Notes: generated by a model not told the origin, from the sequence alone. A DNA stretch of 64,000 nucleotides from Natrinema amylolyticum (GCF_020515625.1 NZ_JAIWPJ010000001.1:620001-684000), one strand, 5' to 3'; shown: positions 1-8,409, counted from the stretch's first letter. Program-made: numbers and translations.

Positions 1-1057
1 GGTAGGCGACGCGGACGACGTTGTTCTCGATCTGTTGGGCGGTCAGCATCGAGCCCGCGGTCTGGGTGTGGAACTTGAGCTGTTTGGACTTGGGATCGTC
101 CGGATCGAACCGCTCCTCGATGATGTCGTGCCACATCCGACGGGCCGCGCGGAACTTGGCGACCTCCTCGAAGATGTTGTTGTGGCCGTTGAAAAAGAAG
201 GACAGTTGGGGGGCGAAGTCGTCGACGTCGAGGCCGGCCTCGATCGCCGTCTCGACGTATTCGATCCCGTCTCCCAGCGTGAAGGCGAGTTCCTGGGCGG
301 CCGTCGAGCCGGCCTCGCGGATGTGATAGCCCGAGATCGAGATCGTGTTGAACTTCGGCGTTTCCTCGGCGCAGAACTCGAAGATGTCCGTGATGATCCG
401 CATCGACGGCTCGGGTGGGTAGATGTACGTGTTGCGCGCGATGTACTCTTTGAGGATGTCGTTTTGAATCGTCCCTCGAAGCTCCTCGCGGTCGACACCC
501 TGCTGGTCGCCCACCGCGATGTACATCGCCAGCAGCACCGACGCCGGCGCGTTGATCGTCATCGACGTCGAGACCTCGTCCAGCGGAATCCCGTCGAAGA
601 CGGTCTCCATGTCGGAGAGCGAGTCGATCGCGACGCCGGCCTTCCCGACCTCGCCCGCGGCCATGGCCGCGTCCGAATCGTACCCCATCTGGGTGGGCAG
701 GTCGAACGCCATCGAGAGCCCGGTCTGCCCCTCGTCGAGCAGGTAGTGATAGCGCTCGTTGGTGTCCTCCGGCGTCGAGAACCCGGCGTACTGGCGCATC
801 GTCCAGAGCCGACCGCGATAGCCCGTCGAGTAGACGCCGCGCGTGTACGGCGGCTCGCCCGGGTTGCCCAGATCCTCCTCGTAGTCGAGATCGCCGATAT
901 CGTCGGGCGTGTAGAGCCGATCGACCTCCTGACCGCCCGTATCGGTCGTGAACGTTTCCTTGCGCTCGCCGAACCGATCGAGGACCGGTTCGACTTCCGC
1001 CTCGTGCCACTCCTCCTTGCTGGCACGGATCTCCTCGAGTTCGTCGGGATCGAACAT
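1..1057 (-). CDS. mcmA1: Methylmalonyl-CoA mutase large subunit, N-terminal part (partial)
   Basis: This gene runs off the left edge, so about the first 352 residues are visible. Methylmalonyl-CoA mutase interconverts methylmalonyl-CoA and succinyl-CoA using adenosylcobalamin, in propionate and branched-chain metabolism. The visible part is the TIM-barrel substrate domain: RQYAGF near residue 88, [14 protein letters not shown] near 110-123, [10 protein letters not shown], and a run through [19 protein letters not shown]. Archaeal enzymes split the substrate-binding and B12-binding parts into separate genes, and nothing of the B12 domain is visible here. The start is the ATG at 1055-1057, giving [10 protein letters not shown]. 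Identification is secure; the precise substrate among acyl-CoA mutases (methylmalonyl, ethylmalonyl, isobutyryl) is inferred. Confidence 0.93.
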   Translation of the reverse strand, partial: MFDPDELEEIRASKEEWHEAEVEPVLDRFGERKETFTTDTGGQEVDRLYTPDDIGDLDYEEDLGNPGEPPYTRGVYSTGYRGRLWTMRQYAGFSTPEDTNERYHYLLDEGQTGLSMAFDLPTQMGYDSDAAMAAGEVGKAGVAIDSLSDMETVFDGIPLDEVSTSMTINAPASVLLAMYIAVGDQQGVDREELRGTIQNDILKEYIARNTYIYPPEPSMRIITDIFEFCAEETPKFNTISISGYHIREAGSTAAQELAFTLGDGIEYVETAIEAGLDVDDFAPQLSFFFNGHNNIFEEVAKFRAARRMWHDIIEERFDPDDPKSKQLKFHTQTAGSMLTAQQIENNVVRVAY

Positions 1058-1142
1058 TATAGTTATCGTGGACCGGCCGGGGCTTCAACTTTGATGAACA
1101 CGTCAAGCGTCCGCGGTCGAATCGGCGGTTTCGTTCGGGTGC

Positions 1143-1496
1143 CTAGACGCTGTCGGCCGGGTCGTGTCGCTCCGCCATCCGCGACGCTTCCTCCGCGTAG
1201 CGCTCCCGCGTCGTCTGATCGTCGACGCTCCCGAGCGCGTCGGGCGAGACGAGCAGTCCGGCCTTCGTCTCTCGAGCGGGGCCGGTAAAGCTGGTCAGCG
1301 CCCGCTCGCGGCGGTGGTACCGCCGGCCGTCCTCGGTCGCGTAGACGAGGATGATGAGGTTGAGTTCGTCGTCGCCGTACGTTCGCTCGACGAGCCAGAC
1401 GGGGACCGCCTCGTCCGCGGTGGTATCGCCGGCATCTGACTCGCCGTCGTCGGAATCGGTACGTTCGGCCGTCAAATCGGATCGGTTCGCGTTCAT
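1143..1496 (-). CDS. Haloarchaeal protein of unknown function
   Basis: A 117-residue acidic soluble protein that I do not recognise as a named family. An Asp/Glu/Ser-rich head of about 30 residues is followed by a compact segment with VWLVERTYGDDELNLIILVYATEDG and then a charged helical tail, reading like one small alpha/beta domain. I chose the ATG at 1494-1496 (MNANRSDL); a start seven codons upstream is possible but adds residues outside the acidic head. It is divergent from the small membrane protein beginning at 1553, so the two share a short intergenic promoter zone. Confidence 0.6.
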   Translation of the reverse strand: MNANRSDLTAERTDSDDGESDAGDTTADEAVPVWLVERTYGDDELNLIILVYATEDGRRYHRRERALTSFTGPARETKAGLLVSPDALGSVDDQTTRERYAEEASRMAERHDPADSV

Positions 1497-1552
1497 GAGT
1501 GTTCTCGGAATCGCCACAACCGCTTATGTCTCGGGGCGTCGACGGCCCGGAT

Positions 1553-1801
1553 ATGTCCAGCGAGCCGACCGAGTCGCCGCTGTCGGCCGACGAGACGGGC
1601 GATCGCCGCCGAGCGGCCCGCTACGTCGCGCCGTTTCTCGCGCTCGGACTGCTGAACCTCGGGCTCTTGCTCCGCTGGGGACTGGACCCGCTGTGGGCGT
1701 TCGCCGTCCTCCCGCCGATGCTGTTTCTCTCCGGGATCGCCTGGGTCGCGTTTCGACACGGCTTCGACGAGCGACCCGCCGGTCCGGGATCGAACCGGTG
1801 A
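1553..1801 (+). CDS. Small two-helix membrane protein
   Basis: An 82-residue protein with a hydrophilic N-terminus and two predicted transmembrane helices, around residues 25-43 (VAPFLALGLLNLGLLLRWGL) and 46-65 (LWAFAVLPPMLFLSGIAWVAF), ending in a short charged tail. I placed the start at the ATG at 1553 because the upstream in-frame GTG at 1499 overlaps the promoter zone of the divergent gene. No function can be assigned. It resembles the many short haloarchaeal membrane proteins of unknown role. Confidence 0.6.
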   Translation: MSSEPTESPLSADETGDRRRAARYVAPFLALGLLNLGLLLRWGLDPLWAFAVLPPMLFLSGIAWVAFRHGFDERPAGPGSNR

Positions 1802-1834
1802 CTCGAGTCGGCGTCTCGGTCCCACGGTCGTCAC

Positions 1835-2422
1835 CTACCGACCGGTATCGTACTTGTACGTCGCCGAGTCCGAATCGATGCCGAAGTCCTCGGGGGACTC
1901 CTCGTCGTCCGCCTCGTCGCGTCCCTCGGGGGCGCGCTTGAACGCCTCCCGGAACCGGTCGGGCATCCGGAACTCCGCGACGTCGATCACGAGGGGCACT
2001 GCGTCGAGGTCGACCCCCTCGCGCTTGTCCTCGAGGCGGTCCCGCAGGACGGTCGGCAGGTCGGACTCCTCGATCCGCTGGAAGCCGAACTGGGCGAGGT
2101 AGGCTCCTTCGCCGGTCAGGACGTAGACGGTATCGAACCCCTCGTCGCTGGCGTACTCCACGAGCCGTTCGATGATGTGAGCACCGACGCCCTGTCCGCG
2201 CCAGCCCTCGAGGACGCCGATGCTGGTCAGTTCGCAGACGTCCGCCGACTCTTCGTCGGTCTTGTGAATCCGGATGCGGCCGAACCCGGCCTTCTCGCCG
2301 GACTCCTCGTCGATCGCGACGACGTAGTCACGGGAGCGAAACGCCGTCTCGTCGAGTCCCATCGACTCGATGTGATCCAGCAACCAGACCTCTTCCCTGT
2401 TTTTCGCATCCCGCACGTACAT
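1835..2422 (-). CDS. GNAT-family N-acetyltransferase
   Basis: A 195-residue acetyltransferase of the GCN5-related family, which transfers acetyl groups from acetyl-CoA to an amine. The acetyl-CoA pyrophosphate-binding motif A is visible as RGQGVG at residues 75-80, preceded by the beta-4 strand CELTSIGVLEGW. The motif B region follows as DTVYVLTGEGAYLAQFGFQRI, a layout also seen in N-acetylglutamate-synthase-like GNATs. The C-terminal 30 residues are a disordered acidic tail. The start is the ATG at 2420-2422 (MYVRDAKNRE); an upstream in-frame start would add nine residues of weak character. The substrate is unknown. Confidence 0.85.
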   Translation of the reverse strand: MYVRDAKNREEVWLLDHIESMGLDETAFRSRDYVVAIDEESGEKAGFGRIRIHKTDEESADVCELTSIGVLEGWRGQGVGAHIIERLVEYASDEGFDTVYVLTGEGAYLAQFGFQRIEESDLPTVLRDRLEDKREGVDLDAVPLVIDVAEFRMPDRFREAFKRAPEGRDEADDEESPEDFGIDSDSATYKYDTGR

Positions 2423-2651
2423 AGGTCGGTATAGGAGGTGTGCAGCCAAAAGCGTTTGTGGGCTGCCAGTATTTCGGTCAGTGTCGCGCTCTCACCGTTT
2501 CGCGGTGCCTCCGCTCCCACATCGCCTTCGCCCCACCATTGTGAACAATTAGCTACAGAATGGCGATGAAAGCTCGAATTCATAAATTAATACCCTCTAA
2601 GTGGCTGTACTGAGTTGTATTTCTTCTCTGTAATAGCACATCTGGGCAAGA

Positions 2652-2660
2652 CTTTTTATC
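2652..2660 (+). promoter_or_regulatory. TATA box of the double zinc-ribbon gene
   Basis: CTTTTTATC lies 25 bases ahead of the ATG at 2685, the spacing expected for a haloarchaeal leaderless transcript. The perfect palindrome at 2665-2681 sits between this box and the start codon. Confidence 0.7.
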
Positions 2661-2664
2661 TACC

Positions 2665-2681
2665 ATGCCAATTATTGGCAT
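2665..2681. promoter_or_regulatory. 17-base palindromic operator candidate
   Basis: ATGCCAATTATTGGCAT is a perfect inverted repeat of two 8-base arms around one base. It fills the space between a TATA box (2652-2660) and the ATG at 2685, so it overlaps the expected transcription start. A bound repressor there would block polymerase loading. The regulator is not identifiable from the window; the zinc-ribbon protein itself is one candidate. Confidence 0.6.
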
Positions 2682-2684
2682 ATC

Positions 2685-2954
2685 ATGGCCGAATGCGATC
2701 ACTGTGGCGACGAAGTAGCACGGCTCTTCACGCACCGAGTCCGAACCGAAACCATGACTCACAGGCGGACCCATCGCGTCTGTCAGACCTGTCACCCGTC
2801 CCTGCAGACCGCGAGCGAGACGACGCAGTCGTCGGAACGGCTCGTCGCGGACGGCGGAACTCGCGGCGCTCACTGTCCGGTCTGCTCGGGAGCCACCGTC
2901 GTCGATACCGGCTCGTACGCGTGCGTCGACTGCGGCTGGACCGGGACGCAGTAG
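2685..2954 (+). CDS. Small protein with two zinc-ribbon CxxC pairs
   Basis: An 89-residue protein with two separate CxxC-CxxC zinc sites: Cys4/Cys7 with Cys33/Cys36, and Cys64/Cys67 with Cys80/Cys83. A Ser/Thr-rich linker separates them. This is the haloarchaeal zinc-finger mini-protein type, usually connected with regulation or RNA/protein interactions, although no role can be read from the sequence. The TATA box and palindrome immediately upstream indicate a tightly regulated leaderless transcript, possibly autoregulated. Confidence 0.8.
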   Translation: MAECDHCGDEVARLFTHRVRTETMTHRRTHRVCQTCHPSLQTASETTQSSERLVADGGTRGAHCPVCSGATVVDTGSYACVDCGWTGTQ

Positions 2955-3091
2955 ATCGCTCGAGCGCGAATCGCGAACCGGAACGCGGATCGAGCAGTTC
3001 CGTCGGTCGCCGGCATCGATTCGAATCCGTTCCTACCGTCCCTAACAGCGTAGCCCGGTCACACAATCCGGTCGGCGACGAGTCAGTTATC

Positions 3092-3811
3092 ATGAAAGTC
3101 ACCACGGAATCGCTGGCCGACTGCATCGACCGAATCGAAACCGATCGGAAGACGATCCGGGTGTGTAACCCCGACGACGCGGATGTATCGGTGCTCGAGT
3201 CCTTTTTCGACCCGCACGACGTCGACGTCGAAATCGTCGACGCGCCCGGTCGCCCGGCTCCCGTCGTCGATCTCCGTGCGGACGGTCGGCGCATCGCCTC
3301 GAGCCCGCTCGACGATGTTCGACGCTACGCCCGGGCCTGGGAGGAGTCGATGACCGTCGGGCTGCGGGCCGACCGGCCGGCTGTGGTCACTGAATTGACG
3401 GACAACTACTTCGAATCGTACGACAAACAGCGGATGATCATGGCCTCGCGGATCGTCGAGTTCCGAGCCTGGAACATCGGTAGCGGCGAGCTCCACGCGG
3501 GCTTCCAGCAGCTGTCAAAGCTCGATCACCAGCCCGAGGTCTACCGAAACCTCGCGTCGTCGGCCGTCGACACGCACGTCTACGGCGAACCCGACCGGGA
3601 GCCACTCCCGGAACTCGAGTTGACGGTTCACGAGGGCGACGGCGAGGAACTCCGCCGCCACTGGTGGGTCGCCTACGACGGGAACGGCGACGACGAGGAG
3701 AAGATCGTCCTCCTCGCACAGGAGCGAGGCCCCGACCGGTTCTACGGGTTCTGGACCGAACGGCCCGCCGTCGTCGACGACGTCATCGCTCGCATGGAGC
3801 ACCTCGCCTGA
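3092..3811 (+). CDS. Stand-alone DICT sensory-domain protein
   Basis: A 239-residue protein that fits the DICT domain family, a predicted sensor module found in diguanylate cyclases, two-component proteins and many haloarchaeal regulators. Supporting stretches are FESYDKQRMIMASRIVEFRAW, then GELHAGFQQLSKLDHQPEVYRNLA, then DTHVYGEP, and the closing DRFYGFWTERP. The domain fills nearly the whole chain and no output domain such as an HTH or kinase is attached. I chose the ATG at 3092 (MKVTTESLA) over the long upstream in-frame extension, which has no protein-like composition. The DICT call rests on remembered family patterns. Confidence 0.7.
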   Translation: MKVTTESLADCIDRIETDRKTIRVCNPDDADVSVLESFFDPHDVDVEIVDAPGRPAPVVDLRADGRRIASSPLDDVRRYARAWEESMTVGLRADRPAVVTELTDNYFESYDKQRMIMASRIVEFRAWNIGSGELHAGFQQLSKLDHQPEVYRNLASSAVDTHVYGEPDREPLPELELTVHEGDGEELRRHWWVAYDGNGDDEEKIVLLAQERGPDRFYGFWTERPAVVDDVIARMEHLA

Positions 3812-3856
3812 GTCGCGTCGCGGCTCCGACCCGACGGCACGTGGCCCGTCTCGGTC

Positions 3857-4822
3857 TCACCCGCTCGACTCTCGAGTCCGGCCGCGATCGCGAGCGCGTC
3901 GCGCTCGGTCGAGCAACCGCTCGATCCGGTCGTCCGTCGAGGGGTGCGTCGAGAGCAACCGCCGCCACGTCTCGTCGTCATCGGTGTGAACGTACAGGGG
4001 TGCGAGCAACCCCGCCGACGGTTCCGCGGTTCGCTGGATCGTCCGGAGCGCGCGGGCGAGCGCGACCGGCCGTCCGGTGACGGCGGCGGCCCGATCGTCG
4101 GCGGCGTACTCCCGCCGTCGCGAGTGGGCCCTGACGACCAGCGTCACGAGGAGAAAGCAGACCGCGACGCCGCCCTCGATCAGCCCCAACAATCGACCGA
4201 AGGCCGTCCGCGACCACGACCGCGGATCACCGCGGATCCACGCGACGGCGCGAGCGATTCCCGCGATCGGTACCAGCAGCGGCGTCAGTAAGACGAAGAC
4301 GAGTCCGGCGACCGTTCGGAAGACGCCGTAGGCGAGTGTCTGGACGAACGCGTCGTAGCGCTCGAGGTGGGCGAGTTCGTGCGCCACGAGCGCCTCGAGT
4401 TCGTCGAGCGAGAGGAACCGAAAGAGCGACCGATCGAGCACGACGACGCCGTCGCGTCGACTGCCCAGTGCGAAGGCGTTCGGCATCGGCAGTCGCGCGA
4501 TCGCGACGGTCGGCGAGTCGACACCCATTCGCGACTCGAGATCGTCGAGTCGCCGGTAGAACCGGGGCGCGTGCGATCGCGGTAGTTCGACCGCATCGAG
4601 CCTCGAGAGCAACCGGTTCGTCCCGAACCGATAGCTCAGATAGCCGCCGAAGAGACCGATTCCGACGATCACCAGGAGCGTCGTCGCGGGATCGGGCGCG
4701 GAGGCCCGGAGCACGGACAGCGCCCAGTAACTGAGGGCGGCCAGTCCGAGATACCACAGCAGTAGCAGGCAGCCGATCAGCGCCATCAGGAGGCGCGTTC
4801 CGGCTCCGCGTCGACGGGTCAT
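3857..4822 (-). CDS. M48-family membrane zinc metalloprotease (HtpX-like)
   Basis: A 321-residue integral membrane peptidase. Two N-terminal transmembrane helices (about residues 11-36 and 47-64) precede the zinc site HELAH at 148-152; the third ligand is probably the Glu in RRREYAADD. Two more membrane segments lie between them (about 163-185 and 215-235), as in HtpX/Ste24-type enzymes that clip misfolded membrane proteins. The start is the ATG at 4820-4822 (MTRRRGAG); 70 further upstream codons are open but overlap the next gene. The C-terminus keeps the LLSTHPSTDDRIERL motif typical of the family. Confidence 0.88.
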   Translation of the reverse strand: MTRRRGAGTRLLMALIGCLLLLWYLGLAALSYWALSVLRASAPDPATTLLVIVGIGLFGGYLSYRFGTNRLLSRLDAVELPRSHAPRFYRRLDDLESRMGVDSPTVAIARLPMPNAFALGSRRDGVVVLDRSLFRFLSLDELEALVAHELAHLERYDAFVQTLAYGVFRTVAGLVFVLLTPLLVPIAGIARAVAWIRGDPRSWSRTAFGRLLGLIEGGVAVCFLLVTLVVRAHSRRREYAADDRAAAVTGRPVALARALRTIQRTAEPSAGLLAPLYVHTDDDETWRRLLSTHPSTDDRIERLLDRARRARDRGRTRESSG

Positions 4823-4902
4823 TCGTTCTCGACTCAGGCTACGGACGGGCGACTGAAACGAATATCGAACGTGCGAGTCACTGCCGAGACGGACTCCCGC
4901 GA

Positions 4903-5247
4903 CTACCAGTCCGACGGCCCGCCGTCCGACAGCCGGGTTCGAAGCCGACTCGAACGCGCCACTCGCGCCCAGAGGGCGTATCCGCCGATCGCACCGAGCG
5001 AGGTGAGGAGCAGAAACGAGCAGAAGTACCACGGCTTCGACTGAATCACGATCAGGCCCCTTGCGGGAGCGGGCACGACGCCGAGCGCCAGCAGGTAGAA
5101 CGCAGTGAGGAGCGCGAGCGACGACCGGCGGTGGCCGTGCCAGTAGAGAACGCCGACGAGGACGCCCGAGAGCAGTCCGAGTTGGCCGGAGTGGAGCTCG
5201 GGAATCGTGCTGAAAATCGATGAGAGGACGGTCTCGACGGTCGCCAT
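4903..5247 (-). CDS. Small membrane protein of unknown function
   Basis: A 114-residue protein with about three hydrophobic helices (roughly 20-37, 44-65 and 72-93) and a basic C-terminal tail. It lies 80 bases upstream of the M48 protease on the same strand and could be co-transcribed with it. I do not recognise the family. Confidence 0.6.
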   Translation of the reverse strand: MATVETVLSSIFSTIPELHSGQLGLLSGVLVGVLYWHGHRRSSLALLTAFYLLALGVVPAPARGLIVIQSKPWYFCSFLLLTSLGAIGGYALWARVARSSRLRTRLSDGGPSDW

Positions 5248-5389
5248 GTATTCGTTTCTCCGCCGGGGAAGTCCTATTCGTTCCCCTGTAACTGGACAGC
5301 CACTATGACGGATCGATCCTCGTCGACGATCGCGACGACCCGAACGCCGCGCCGTCGGCGAGCGCGATCGGCGACCGTCCGGCGAGCGG

Positions 5390-6316
5390 CTATCCCGCGG
5401 ACAGCGCCTCCTCGAGTCGTTCCTCGATGTCGTCCAGTTCCTCGCGCAGGTCCTCGCCCTCGGTACCCTCGAGGTCGTCGATCCGGTCGGCGATCCCCCG
5501 GAGCCGCGAGTACTTCTCGTCCTCGTCGACGCCGGTCTTCTGGACGTAGACGTCCTCGTCGACGTCGTAGACCTCGTCTTCCTCGAGGTCGGTCACTGCG
5601 AGGACGACGTCCAACTTGTCTCGATCGACTCCCGTGACCCACTCGCGGGGAATCCCGCGGTCGTCGAGGGCGGCGAAGATCGTTTCCGCATCCGTGGGCT
5701 CGCGACGCTCCCGCGTCGTCCGCCGGACGGTGCCGTACCGGCCGTGGAGTTCCTGATCGGGCCCGAGTCGCTCGAGCAGCGGGTCCCGCGCCGACCGGCG
5801 CACCCGATTGGAGCCGTGCTGGACGTCCGACGCGAGCACGTAGAGATCGGTCAGCGAGTCGGTGTCGAGGGACGCGGGCTCGGCGGCGTCGAGTTCCTCG
5901 AGCAGCGCCGCCAGCAACAGGGCGTCGTCGTGGACCCGTTCGGGCCGGTCCCGCGCGGCCGCCGGGGAAACGAGAAACGGGCTCTCTCCGCCGACGGCAT
6001 CGGCGTCGTAGCTGATCGTCTCCTCGTCGGCGGTGTACTCGTCGGCGAGCGTCACGACACTGGCGTACGGCTCGACGCCCGGCTGGAGGTGGTCGACGGA
6101 GACCGCTCCCTCGTCGAGTTGCTCGAGGAAGACGACGAACTGTTCGCGCCAGAGCGGCCGCATTTCGCCGCTGTCGCCGAACCGGACGACGATCCGGTCG
6201 TCGTCGGTCCGCTCGATCTCGAACGGGCGCTCGGAGACCGGCGTCACCAGTTCGGCACCCGGCTCGAGGGCCTCGCACTGCCGGCGGAGGGTCGTCCAGG
6301 CGTCGTCGGGTTCCAT
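5390..6316 (-). CDS. Haloarchaeal protein of unknown function with acidic coiled-coil C-terminus
   Basis: A 308-residue strongly acidic soluble protein. Roughly residues 1-110 form an alpha/beta domain (EIERTDDDRIVVRFGDSGEMRPLW), residues 125-200 are helical, and the last 60 residues are an acidic coiled coil (RIDDLEGTEGEDLREELDD). A central segment, REWVTGVDRDKLDVVLAVTDLEEDEVYDVDEDVYV, looks like a conserved core. I do not recognise a function. The start is the ATG at 6314-6316; the frame stays open further upstream, but that portion is Arg/Pro-rich and overlaps the HAD gene. Confidence 0.65.
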   Translation of the reverse strand: MEPDDAWTTLRRQCEALEPGAELVTPVSERPFEIERTDDDRIVVRFGDSGEMRPLWREQFVVFLEQLDEGAVSVDHLQPGVEPYASVVTLADEYTADEETISYDADAVGGESPFLVSPAAARDRPERVHDDALLLAALLEELDAAEPASLDTDSLTDLYVLASDVQHGSNRVRRSARDPLLERLGPDQELHGRYGTVRRTTRERREPTDAETIFAALDDRGIPREWVTGVDRDKLDVVLAVTDLEEDEVYDVDEDVYVQKTGVDEDEKYSRLRGIADRIDDLEGTEGEDLREELDDIEERLEEALSAG

Positions 6317-6431
6317 ACGCTGAGTACGGCGAGCGAGGGGAAAAAGCGCGGCCACGAATCTGCCACGCGGGCCGTCGTTCGCACCGTCGGCCGTCGGGTC
6401 AGGTCTCCGTCGGCACCGAGAGTCGACCCGC

Positions 6432-7085
6432 TCACTCGAGGACTGACGGAAGCCCCGAGAGCGACGGGAGGCGATAGGTCGGGGCCACGTCCGCGTCGAC
6501 CGCTCCCTCCCCGGGCCGCGAGAGCAACACCGAATCGATGCCCGCGTTGTCGGCCGCCCGGACATCGACGGCTCGGTCGCCGACGTACAGCGCGTCGTCC
6601 GCCTCGAGGGAGTCCATTGCGGCCTCGATGTTCGTCGGATCGGGCTTGCGTCGGGCCAGCCCGTCGGGGGTCAGCGGACAGCCGTAGACGGTCTCGAACA
6701 GCGATCGGAGCCCGAACCGATCGAGCAGCGTCGAGACGACGGTCGGGTGGTTGTCGCTGACGACGCCGAGGGGCCGGTCGAGCGACCGCACCGCGGTGAC
6801 GTCGTCGTACGCCGACCGCAGCCCGCGTTCTACCTCGTCGCGCTGGGTGCGGACCATCTCGCGCGCGGCCTGGGCGCAGAACGCGTCCGTCTCGATACCG
6901 AGGCCCTGACAGCGGTCAGCAATCGACTCGAGGTCCCCTCGCATGAGCTCCTGAAACGTCTCGGCGGCCGGCCCGGACCGGCCGAGTTTCTCGTACGTTC
7001 GGCCGAGGGCGGCGGAGAGCCGCTCGGACGACGGAGTCTCGACTACGACCCCGTCGAAGTCGAACAGGACCGCATCGTACGTCAT
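6432..7085 (-). CDS. HAD-superfamily phosphatase, phosphoglycolate-phosphatase type
   Basis: A 217-residue haloacid-dehalogenase hydrolase. The four HAD motifs are in order: DFDG with the Asp9 nucleophile and Asp11 acid/base, GVVSDN for motif II, the lysine in RRKPDP for motif III, and YVGDRAVDVRAADNAG for motif IV. The helical cap between motifs I and II has the length of a C1-type cap, as in phosphoglycolate phosphatases and beta-phosphoglucomutases. The likely reaction is hydrolysis of a small phosphorylated metabolite. It is a single gene, with a TATA-like GAATATTC just upstream. Confidence 0.87.
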   Translation of the reverse strand: MTYDAVLFDFDGVVVETPSSERLSAALGRTYEKLGRSGPAAETFQELMRGDLESIADRCQGLGIETDAFCAQAAREMVRTQRDEVERGLRSAYDDVTAVRSLDRPLGVVSDNHPTVVSTLLDRFGLRSLFETVYGCPLTPDGLARRKPDPTNIEAAMDSLEADDALYVGDRAVDVRAADNAGIDSVLLSRPGEGAVDADVAPTYRLPSLSGLPSVLE

Positions 7086-7179
7086 TGTGGCGGAGAATAT
7101 TCACTCGAGGATCATAATGGTGCTGTGATAATCGATCACGCCGCGAGTCCGGGTCTGAGGATGTCACGTCGGGATGAGA

Positions 7180-7197
7180 ACCGGGGAGCTCCCCGGT
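7180..7197. terminator. 18-base GC-rich palindrome downstream of the DUF892 gene
   Basis: ACCGGGGAGCTCCCCGGT is a perfect palindrome placed 19 bases beyond the stop codon of the DUF892 gene on the minus strand. It could form an RNA hairpin and act in 3'-end formation or stability. There is no T-run after it, so factor-independent termination is not shown. Confidence 0.35.
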
Positions 7198-7215
7198 ATC
7201 GGTACGTAACACAGC

Positions 7216-7725
7216 TTACGACGGCGTCAGCCGATCCCACAGCGACTTCATGTCCTTCGCCGTCGCCAGCGTCTCGAGTTCGCGGAAGGCGGATTTCTCC
7301 TCGTCGTAGTTCGACTCGAGCGGAGTCTGGACGTCGTTGCCCATCTCGAGTTGCTCCGCGATGGTCGTCAGCCCCTCGTAGGCCGTCATCTCGACGCGCT
7401 CGGTCATCATCCCCGCGTTCAGGTAGACCATGTTCAACAGCTCGTCGTCCTCGATCTGTGACTCGAGTTCGCGCCGGTCTTCCTCGAGCCCCTTGAGGAT
7501 GGCGCAGTCCCGCGCCTCCGCGGGTCGGTCGAGCGCCGCGAAGACGTCTTCGATGCGCTGGACCTGCGTCCGGGTCTCGTCGCGGTGGTCGGCAAAGCCC
7601 TGACTCATCCGGTCGTTGGTGGTGTTCCGGGCCATCTCGTCTAACGTTTCGACGAGTTCCTGTTCGATGTAGTACTGTTGGGCGAGCTTGTGGACGAACA
7701 GTTCGTGGAGATCGTTCATTGCCAT
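7216..7725 (-). CDS. DUF892 (YciE/YciF-like) ferritin-like protein
   Basis: A 169-residue all-helical protein of the DUF892 family (PF05974), a ferritin-like four-helix bundle linked to stress responses in bacteria. The opening MNDLHELFVHKLAQQYYIEQELVETLDEMA matches the family's start, and the later HRDETRTQVQRIEDVF and MTAYEGLTTIAEQLE provide the carboxylate and His positions a di-iron site would use. The role in metal handling or oxidative stress is family knowledge, not shown here. The first Met is two codons ahead of the family-like MNDLHEL start and either could be used. The neighbouring gene is a small FAD protein. Confidence 0.85.
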   Translation of the reverse strand: MAMNDLHELFVHKLAQQYYIEQELVETLDEMARNTTNDRMSQGFADHRDETRTQVQRIEDVFAALDRPAEARDCAILKGLEEDRRELESQIEDDELLNMVYLNAGMMTERVEMTAYEGLTTIAEQLEMGNDVQTPLESNYDEEKSAFRELETLATAKDMKSLWDRLTPS

Positions 7726-7851
7726 ATGGGTGGACCGCCACCGACCAGTCGCTTAGTCGCATGGCCCGAACACGCAGGTGCGGCGCTATCGGACGGTTTC
7801 GCCGACGAACCGGTGATCACCAAGCCGTTGGTCCCGCGCTCGATCGGACGA

Positions 7852-8409
7852 TTAGGGCACGTCGTCCGGCACGTCGAAGTCGTGGAAGTGCTCGCCCTTC
7901 TCTTTGCTCAAAATATCTAATGCCGCCGACGCGCCGTCGCCCGCGGCGATGACCGCCTGCCACTCCTCGTCCCGGACCATCGCGCCCGTCGCGTACAGGT
8001 TGTCGATACTCGTCTCAGTGTCCAGATCGACGTCGACGGTGCCGTCGTCGGCGAACTCGACCGCGAGGTCCTCGGCCATCGAACGGTCCGCACCGGTCGC
8101 GAGCACGACGTAGTCGGCGTCGTACTCGCCGTCCTCGGTCTCGACCCGGAAGCCGCCGTCACGCGGCTCGACGTCGGTGACCGCCTCGCCCTCGCGGATC
8201 TCCGCACCGCGGTCGCGGACCTGTCCGCGGGTCAGTTCCATGAACTCGCTGCCGCTGATGCTGCGGATCCCGGGATAGTTGAACAGGTGGGCCTTGTGCA
8301 TCCACGTCTCGTCGGTGTCGAAGACCACGGTCTCGAGACCGTTCTTTCCGGTAAAGAGCGCCGCACTCAGGCCGGCGGGGCCACCGCCGACGACGATAAC
8401 GTCCGCCAT
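7852..8409 (-). CDS. Minimal FAD-binding oxidoreductase, thioredoxin-reductase-like without NADPH domain
   Basis: A 185-residue flavoprotein-like chain. The FAD dinucleotide-binding motif GGGPAG is at residues 8-13 and YVVLATGADRS marks the second FAD-contact strand. The C-terminal SIDNLYATGAMVRDEEWQAVIAAGDGASAALDIL corresponds to the closing FAD-domain segment of thioredoxin reductases. Between these parts, the inserted NADPH-binding domain (about 120 residues) and its redox CxxC are missing, and there is no cysteine in the chain. It may take electrons from a separate partner or act in another role. It is divergent from the large FAD/Rieske gene beginning at 8554. Confidence 0.78.
   Translation of the reverse strand: MADVIVVGGGPAGLSAALFTGKNGLETVVFDTDETWMHKAHLFNYPGIRSISGSEFMELTRGQVRDRGAEIREGEAVTDVEPRDGGFRVETEDGEYDADYVVLATGADRSMAEDLAVEFADDGTVDVDLDTETSIDNLYATGAMVRDEEWQAVIAAGDGASAALDILSKEKGEHFHDFDVPDDVP

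Noticed and set aside
35-1288. A 417-residue plus-strand open frame
   Set aside because: It is the antisense shadow of the methylmalonyl-CoA mutase gene. Its composition is Arg/Val/Leu-rich with no family motifs.
5274-5389. A possible tiny minus-strand gene ending VRVVAIVDEDRSVIVAVQLQGNE
   Set aside because: The end looks protein-like, but no start codon or promoter defines a gene, and the frame continues into the antisense-like Arg-rich part of the neighbouring gene.
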